A stretch of 64,000 bases of DNA from Ustulina deusta (Eukaryota > Ascomycota > Sordariomycetes > Xylariales > Xylariaceae). A program made the translations under genes and the position numbers. The notes beneath the pieces are model-generated. The model saw only the letters and a program-made list of their open reading frames with translations, was not told where the DNA came from and made no database searches. Positions within the stretch are counted from its first letter, which is position 1. Each line of letters begins with the position of its first letter. Where the stretch lies: NCBI GenBank assembly GCA_023159155.1, contig JAJNNX010000004.1, positions 744,001-808,000 on the forward strand, written 5' to 3'. Below, piece by piece: positions 57,601-64,000 of this stretch.

Positions 57601-60383
57601 ATTTTGTACTATAACTACCTTCTTCCAATATGTATACTATAGTTGGCACTGCGTAGTTTGGTCTCGTACGATTATCGTCATCAATGAGTGGAGACAGCCG
57701 AGCGAAAGCCGAATCGCGCTGCGGAGGTATCAAGACTTGGGCGGCAGATAAATCTAGGACGTTTTGGGAATAAGTTGCGGGAGCGCACGGGTGCCGAAGA
57801 TACGAAGAAGCGCCGCTATGCGCTGATATCGAGTAATGATACCCAACCTAATCTTCAGGCTTCACGAGCGAGGGAATTTTTCCATACTCCAAACTTGAGA
57901 ACTTTAGGTGACTTCCATCTTGATCCAATCCCACATATACTCGCAGCTGACTCATTATTTACTGGGTTTTGCTTGACCATCTTCCGACACAAGACGGGAT
58001 GAGGTAGCGTTCGAGTAACGGTGGTGATAAGGAGGGATGGCTGAGTGGATTGTAGTGAGAGACAAACCCTCTTAGTTGATCCTAGATAAAGCAGTCTCAA
58101 TCATTGCCAAGCCCAACATGTTATGCTTAATGTAGAAGCCAAGAAATTGAAAGAATGGAGAAAGAGAAGGAAAGAGGTATAAGTAGCTATAATATAGCTC
58201 TCTATGTCATACGAATTGAGACTTCCAGCTAAGAATTTGCATGCAAAACAGCAAATTTCATTATATAGGTTGGGCTAGTCTATAAGACTGTTTCAGCAAA
58301 AATCAGCGGTGTGGTTCGTATAAACCTAGGTCCAGGTTACTTGACGATGTGGCGTTGTTGGTATCTAAATTATTACCCCTTTTGGATTCAACTCAATATT
58401 GTATTGGATGAGTAAGAAAGGAATAGTTCTGGCGGCTTTTATATGTATGCGGTTCAAAATTATGATGACATGCATCTTACCCTGTTCTATAGGTACATAA
58501 CTCATATCATATTAGCTACCGGAAGATCCTGTCGGCACCCGTGCTTACATGGCTCTGAGCTTAAGCGACCTTGAGGCTGATAATATCCGGTATATTTATA
58601 AGATACCCAGTAGGTCTATCTTAGTGAATTATACCGGGAGATGATGCTTGACTCATAAGTGCGTTCATTACCTATTGAATGTGCCATTTACTCGCAAGGT
58701 GCTTACCATCTCGATACAATAAACCGACTCCTAATCGTGCACTAAAAGCATCTACTCGCAGTCACCATTTCCTCCCTTCTCTAGGTGTGAGATTAAAGTG
58801 CCTGATCATGATAATATTTCTTTCCGCAGTCTGTGCCCTATAAGTGGACATCCTTCTATGCAGCCAATCATACGCATTTTGGGACTAAACAATCTTCAAA
58901 GTTATCAATCTCTAATCTTTTATGAATCAAGAGATGAGGATATAAATTTGCCAATTCCACGAAACAACACCTGATTACGTGCTCTTTGAAATTTATGTAG
59001 TATACGAAGCATAGTACTAAGTATTATACGTTGCCTGACCTACACTTGTGAGACCTGAAGACAATAAAGGTTGTTGGCAAGCTACGGGAGCTAAACTTGT
59101 CCGTCTTTGCCAAGGCGCAAGCATCTCACCACCATCCCTCATTACGCAATCAAACGGATTAAAACATACCATTGGCTGGCTCCCTCGGCTTCATCGAGGA
59201 ACATTGCGGGCGGATACCCGCCAGGGATTCCTTTTTTCCGGCAGCAAGGTGGCTGCAACCGGGCTGCAACATAGACGGACCGGTTTCGGACGCAAAATCT
59301 CAGTAACAGATTGTGGCATCCAGCCTACAAGATATATGCTGCTGATAATAAGAACTCAAAGAGCGCTAAACAATTATTGTGATAGATGATAGAACTACGC
59401 CAAATAGGTGACGGATGTCTGCAGAATGGCTGAACGAGGTTGCTTGCTATATTGCAGGCACAGCTCAGAGCCTTGATGCCTTGGGCCCGAGATTCCCTAG
59501 AGGAAATCAACCCCCCAGGGAGATGTTCGCTGGTCTGGAGTTCATTGTGGCCCTCGTGATTGGCGGTGTGCGAAAGTGTGATGTTGGTGAAGTCGGGCTA
59601 ATCCTAGCCGAAACAAATGGAATCTCTTGCCCTTCAACATTCAAGTTAATCAAACCGATATAATCCTGTGGTCTTATCCAAAGCTAGCTGACTCAACGCT
59701 GGTGGTGGGTTGGCGGGTCCGAGGCCACGTTGGTGTTGAACTACCTATCTAGCTCTCATTCATGCGACGATAATTTGACTTTTATTAGCTGGGAAAGTTA
59801 GACACGTATCATACACCGCAATGTTTGCGCGACACAAGATGGTACCTGGGTAGTTACACTAACCCCAATGTTAGCGTCTGGGGAAATACTAGTGTGATTT
59901 GATACAAAGGTCGACGTCCTATTCAAGCGGCCCATACTAATGACGGGAGTTTATGGTATCAGTAATTGGCAGGATGGCGCGATAGCGCAACATTTTACCT
60001 AGGAGGCAGATATCATACTGTCCAAGCGGTACCGGCGCTTCTCGTTGCTGGTACACGGCCTTATCAATGCAGAAATCACTCCGTAATCACCCAGGAACAG
60101 TGACAAAGACCAATGCCGGGTAGGAGCTAGTCCGTATAAGTTGTCCTCGAGAGTCGCTTGGAGTAATGCCGATTCTTCTGCATCCGAATCCACAGGCATA
60201 TATATCAGGACCCAGCCCACCCTGCCTGACAAAGGATACAACCCGCCACACACTCAATTTCATAGTCATTGACCTGTGAGGAAGCTGCTCTCGCAACACC
60301 ATATCTAGCGACTCCCTGCGCGCCTTATCGAACTCGGTATCATTCCACAAGCTGCAAGGGTCTCTGCAGATTTAGGCGAGACC
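54679..60383. other. AT-rich gene desert
   Basis: I find no supported gene in 5.7 kb. The sequence is AT-rich, with TC repeats near 55310-55322 and an (AT)n run near 57235-57250. Short open stretches (for example 55974-56195, 57688-58002, 59415-59663) match no family I know. Stops are frequent in all frames, as expected for decayed or non-coding DNA. No terminal repeats or recognisable transposase or reverse transcriptase were found by eye. Confidence 0.5.
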
Positions 60384-61106
60384 ATGGCTATCCAGCATGA
60401 ACCGCTGCAGAGCATGGGACCAGCGCTCACCGCCAACGCCGGGAAGACAACAGGCACTGTTTCAATACAGGGGGTCGCGACTTCAAAAACTCCCCGAGAT
60501 GAGGCTAAAGATCTGTTCGTTATGTCACCTTACACTGAAAGGGAACACCTGCTGGACCTGAAGCGTCTCGACACGGAAAACGCGATCCTTGCGCAGGCGC
60601 TAGGTCACTTGAAGTGTCTCCGGCCTGATTATGCTACTGCCCCATATCTCGACACCTTCAACTGGGAAGAGGTCATGGAGCAGGTAAAACTGTTAGCACG
60701 GCAGAAGGAACACAATTGGAAAGGAAGCTCGTTTTTTGTGGTAGCGTTCCGGTCCCAAATTCCACCGACGACGGTATACGAAGACCTGGGGACCTTGGAC
60801 AAGGCAGCACATGCGGAAGCAACGGCGAGTGGCGGGTTTCTCAAGTAGGTGACTCTCTGCGCCGGCAATGCGCATCATGCACTGACGAATATTAGGTACT
60901 GGTTTGGAAACCCTGATAAGGACGGTAAAAATCTGGCAACGTGCGTGTGGAGATCGCAAGAAGACGCAAGGAAAGGAGGCATCGGGCCCGCGCATCGACG
61001 GGCAGCCACGGCAGCTCGGGACCTCTATTCCCATTGGAAGATTGACCGGCATAGGCTTATCATCCGCGACAATGTGGAAAGCTGGGAGATCACCGACTGG
61101 GCGTGA
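60384..61106 (+). CDS. UPF0643 family conserved fungal protein
   Basis: Exons 60384-60844 and 60896-61106, joined across a 51-bp intron (gtaggt...attag), give 223 aa; the junction restores GGFLKYWFGNPD. The body carries blocks I associate with the fungal UPF0643 family: FVMSPYTEREHLLDLKRLD, RPDYATAPYLDTFNWEEV, FFVVAFRSQI, DKAAHAEATASGG and NLATCVWRSQEDARKGG. The C-terminus has AARDLYSHWKIDRHRLII and ends EITDW-A. No signal peptide or membrane helix is seen. The biochemical role of the family is unknown. Start context accATGgc is good. Confidence 0.88.
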
Positions 61107-62622
61107 TGAGCCGGTAGGGTAGCATTAGGCCAGGCTACTGCATGCGATAGAGCGGGCTATCATCAAAGTAGTTTGATAGAGGGCGCAAACCCAGCAAGGG
61201 AGATAGACGTTTACCAGTGGGCGTGGCGAATGAGAGGAGAGCTATCCATGTTGGATGTTCATGGGGCTTAGTCGACCAGGGTTGCACAAAGACGCGAATC
61301 GTGACACCGTCGCATGGATTTTGCTGGCAAGTTTTGCTGGCAGAGCAGATCCCTCGTTCAGCGCAGGGCATGTAGAGAGCGAGTACCATCTGTTGTTTAA
61401 TTGCCAGGAGGCGCAGAGGAGACGGAATGATAATAGAAACGGATCGAAAAACCGGAAGCTCTGGTTCCCTCTACCCAATGCAGAGTGATCCCCTAGTAAG
61501 CTGGACGAGACTAGCGTAGCACAGCACAGCGCTGAGGGCGTGCCGGAGAGGAGGAAGGGAGAACGTGCCTGGGCACAGCGCTGCAGAGAGGATACCTGGC
61601 CAGGTGGAAGACGAGGACGGGACGAGGAGCAGGGCGGTACCGACTGACTGTACGAGGAACAGGGCCAGCCGGGTCTTGCGGAGAGGCTTGCGGAGAGAGC
61701 TAATCAGGGGCCGGGATAGCCTGATAGTCCCATTCGTCAGCTGCGCGACGACCCGAGGCTTGGGCGCACGCTCAGAGCTGGACGACATGGCGATATTTGG
61801 CCGCATTGGAAGCAGACGATGGCGGCGAGGATCACATAGAAAGATGAGACGACGTCAAGATGAGGCTCTTTCAGCAAGAGTCTATTAGTGGCCTAAATGA
61901 CATGGAAGATGACAACACCCCCGAGCTTCCATTTGGCGTGGGGGGTCCCGAGGGCAAGAGTGGGATTTATTCGCCTCGCTTTTTGGATCAACGCCCCAGC
62001 AAGCGTTGGGGAGAAGACGGCCGGAGTCTAGACAACAAATACTTCGTTAAATCGAACGTCTCGTTTTAAGAGAACAGGCCAACGCCTAAACTGTGAAACT
62101 GTACTTGGTATGGAAATAATACGTCCGCCATCATCAGCGGCTTAAGGCAATAAATGGTACCTACCCGCGCACGACCTCGCCAGGGAGGGGTGCCAAGACA
62201 GGCATAAGACTGAGCCAGCCGATTAGGCTCGTAGCTACACTAGTTTCATATAGGTAGGTACCTACCTGGAAGACATAGTGTAGGTGTACGATATCTACTT
62301 ATCACAGTAAATACGTAATCATCTCCACTTCTCTCCGCTTTATTTCCTTGCAGCTTGGCGTGCACTCGGTACCTGGGCTACCTACCTCCCTCCCTATCTC
62401 GGTAGCGATCTAGCCTCATACCTTTTCTGCCGGTCCTCTCCGCTTCTCCCCAACACACACAATTTGCATCCCGCCGAAACCACAAAAATTTGAGATCCCA
62501 GCGAGCGCGCGCTTTGCGATCGTTCGTCATCCACCGAGTACGAGCCACACCGCGGCCCACGACAGACAAGACACGACAGACAAGACGTTCTACATCTCGA
62601 GTATCTCTCTCCCGCTGGAACC
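61107..62622. other. Intergenic region, UPF0643 gene to eIF3h
   Basis: This 1.5-kb region holds one doubtful minus-strand ORF (listed at 61471-61788). It also has strong TAGGTACCTA motifs near 62155 and 62250 and a C/T-rich eIF3h leader. Confidence 0.5.
61471..61788 (-). CDS. Small hypothetical membrane protein, 105 aa
   Basis: The frame reads MSSSSERAPKPRVVAQLTNG, then a basic helix, and two hydrophobic segments (LALFLVQSVGTALLL and LRHALSAVLCYASLVQL). Base composition is GC-richer than the adjacent desert, and the start context is acceptable. I do not recognise the family and cannot exclude chance. The C-terminus could continue in another exon. Confidence 0.35.
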   Translation of the reverse strand: MSSSSERAPKPRVVAQLTNGTIRLSRPLISSLRKPLRKTRLALFLVQSVGTALLLVPSSSSTWPGILSAALCPGTFSLPPLRHALSAVLCYASLVQLTRGSLCIG

Positions 62623-63842
62623 ATGGCCGACTTTGCGAAAGATGTGCCGTTGAAGACGGTCCAGGTAGAAGCTTTGGTTCGTCCACCGCTTATGCCCCTC
62701 ATCTCACCCCTCCACCTCGATCGCGAACCTCTTATACTGACAGTTGATTTCCTATTCAGGTCGTCATGAAAATTGCCAAGCACTGCTCTACCAGTTTCCC
62801 AACCACAGCTACCGGATCTATCGTCGGCATGGACCAGGATGGCGCTCTAGACATTACGAATTCGTTCCCTTTCCCTACCGCCGATGTTGCCAACGTCGAG
62901 GGCAGCCACCAGAACGACGCCTCCGCGCTGGCCGCGGCTGCACCTCGGGCGAAGGCGAACATAACCTATCAGAACGAGATGATTCGCCACCTCAAGGAGG
63001 TGAACGTGGATGCTAACAATGTTGGCTGGTACACAAGCGCTACAATGGGCAACTTTGTCAACCTCGGCTTCATCGAGAACCAATATCACTACCAGCGTGA
63101 AAACGACAAGACAGTAGCCCTGGTTCACGACGTGAGCCGGAGCTCACAGGGCGCTCTAAGCCTGCGCGCCTTCAAGCTGACCCCTACCTTCATGACTGCA
63201 TATAAGGAGGGCAAGTTCACCACGGAGAGGTTCGACTCAACTGCCAACTTTTGGAAAGCTATAATACTAACTTACAATAGCCTACAAAAATCGAAACTCT
63301 CCTTCAGAGACATCTTCACCGAACTCCCAGTCAGCCTGCATAATTCTCACCTTCTCACCTCTTTCCTCCACCAACTACCCGCGAAGCCGACAACTGGTGA
63401 CGTGGCCATGCCTACATCGCTTGCCGACCTCCAAATTAATCCCATGCAGATGCCTCTTCATCCTTCAGCCGATACTCTTGAGCTCTCGATAGATCCCTTT
63501 TTGGAGAAGACATGTGACCTACTACTTGACAGCATAGAGTCACACTACACCGAACTCAACAACTATCAATACTACCAGAGACAATTAGCGCGAGAGCAGA
63601 CCAAGATCACAGCATGGCAAACAAAGCGTAAAGCAGAAAACGCGGCACGAGTTGCGGCCAAGCAACAACCTCTAGCTGAGGATGAATGGCAACGCATCTT
63701 CAAGCTACCACAAGAACCCAGTCGCCTTGAGGGCATGTTGAATGCTAAACAGGTAGAGCAGTACAGCAAACAGGTGGATGGATTTACGGCGTGCGTTAGT
63801 GCTAAGATGTTCGCTGTCAGGGGGACCCTTCTGCCGGAATGA
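62623..63842 (+). CDS. EIF3H: Eukaryotic translation initiation factor 3 subunit H
   Basis: eIF3h is an MPN-domain subunit of the eIF3 complex that helps assemble 43S/48S initiation complexes. Three exons (62623-62676, 62760-63229, 63281-63842) give 361 aa. Junctions restore [15 protein letters not shown] and [14 protein letters not shown]. The second intron is 51 bp, stop-free and in frame, with a perfect TACTAAC branch near its acceptor. Both introns use unusual gttcg donors. The MPN domain includes [20 protein letters not shown] ([11 protein letters not shown]) and [15 protein letters not shown]; it lacks the JAMM zinc ligands expected of a protease, as usual for eIF3h. The C-terminal half is helical with FSLPVSL-like [15 protein letters not shown]. 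Confidence 0.94.
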
Positions 63843-64000
63843 GGACATTGATTGGAAAGCGGAATGTTTCCGTGGGCATGCATCTGGCACGGCGTTCGGC
63901 GATTGGGCGCTCTTTTGGGTTCAATAGAAAAGTAGCCATGTACTTGGCACAGCATCTTCATCTCACGGAGCCAGGTACAAATAAGAGCAGGCGCACGTCC
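63843..64000. other. eIF3h 3' flank
   Basis: The last 158 bp follow the eIF3h stop codon and hold no recognisable feature. Confidence 0.4.

Noticed and set aside
57688..58002. 104-codon frame with basic N-terminus
   Set aside because: No family match and no splice or start support.
59048..59663. Two plus-strand frames of 82-113 codons
   Set aside because: They have no recognisable domain, and the flanking sequence looks non-coding.
60087..60350. Minus-strand 87-codon frame divergent from the UPF0643 gene
   Set aside because: Its start is only 34 bp from the UPF0643 start, composition is not convincing, and no family is recognised.
61255..61488. Short frame with a HLLFNCQ segment resembling retroelement ends
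   Set aside because: The similarity is a few residues only, with no neighbouring reverse transcriptase or RNase H.

Overview
The window is nuclear DNA of a filamentous ascomycete (Pezizomycotina, most likely Sordariomycetes). Genes are interrupted by many short introns of about 45-170 bp, mostly GT-AG with CTAAC/CTGAC-type branch sites. Protein families point the same way: a HET-domain protein, a fungal LCCL-type membrane protein, a three-domain fungal tRNA ligase, UPF0643 and fungal GID4. Long intergenic spacers carry T/C-rich tracts and a recurrent TAGGTACCTA-like motif. No CRISPR array, insertion sequence, intact transposon or secondary-metabolite cluster was seen.

Layout. 0-6 kb: 3' part of BRF1 (TFIIIB), a very long (TAA)n microsatellite, a small hypothetical gene and SEC11 (signal peptidase). 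7-16.6 kb: a six-exon FAR-17a/AIG1-like membrane protein, a BTB-domain protein, and the convergent pair GPN1/NPA3 and RPB12/RPABC4. 17.6-25.7 kb: an accessory-looking block with a HET-domain gene, a HIT-domain hydrolase, an aldo-keto reductase and two head-to-head decayed membrane-protein genes. 25.7-32 kb: gene-poor, with one small candidate gene and an intron-containing elongator tRNA-Met(CAT). 32.6-39.2 kb: beta-COP (coatomer), MAGO (exon-junction complex) and GID4/VID24. 41.5-54.7 kb: TRM11, RPP40, an ankyrin protein, tRNA ligase TRL1, TRP4 (tryptophan synthesis), mitochondrial ribosomal protein uL10m and a DUF4870/Tic20-like membrane protein. 54.7-60.4 kb: a 5.7-kb AT-rich gene desert. 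60.4-63.8 kb: a UPF0643 gene, a doubtful small ORF and eIF3h.

Working together. Most intact genes are housekeeping. tRNA biology is over-represented: BRF1 (Pol III initiation), RPB12 (shared by Pol I/II/III), GPN1 (polymerase assembly), an intron-bearing tRNA gene, TRM11 (tRNA m2G10), RPP40 (RNase P/MRP) and TRL1 (which seals spliced tRNA halves). TRM11 and RPP40 are divergent and share a 458-bp promoter. TRP4 has a consensus CPC1/Gcn4 site upstream.

Exon structures were worked out by hand from splice signals, reading phase and family knowledge. No alignment or RNA evidence was available. I did not find a clearly new biological system; the most notable points are the TRM11-RPP40 promoter, the decaying gene pair at 23.5-25.7 kb, several in-frame or non-canonical introns, and the large microsatellite.
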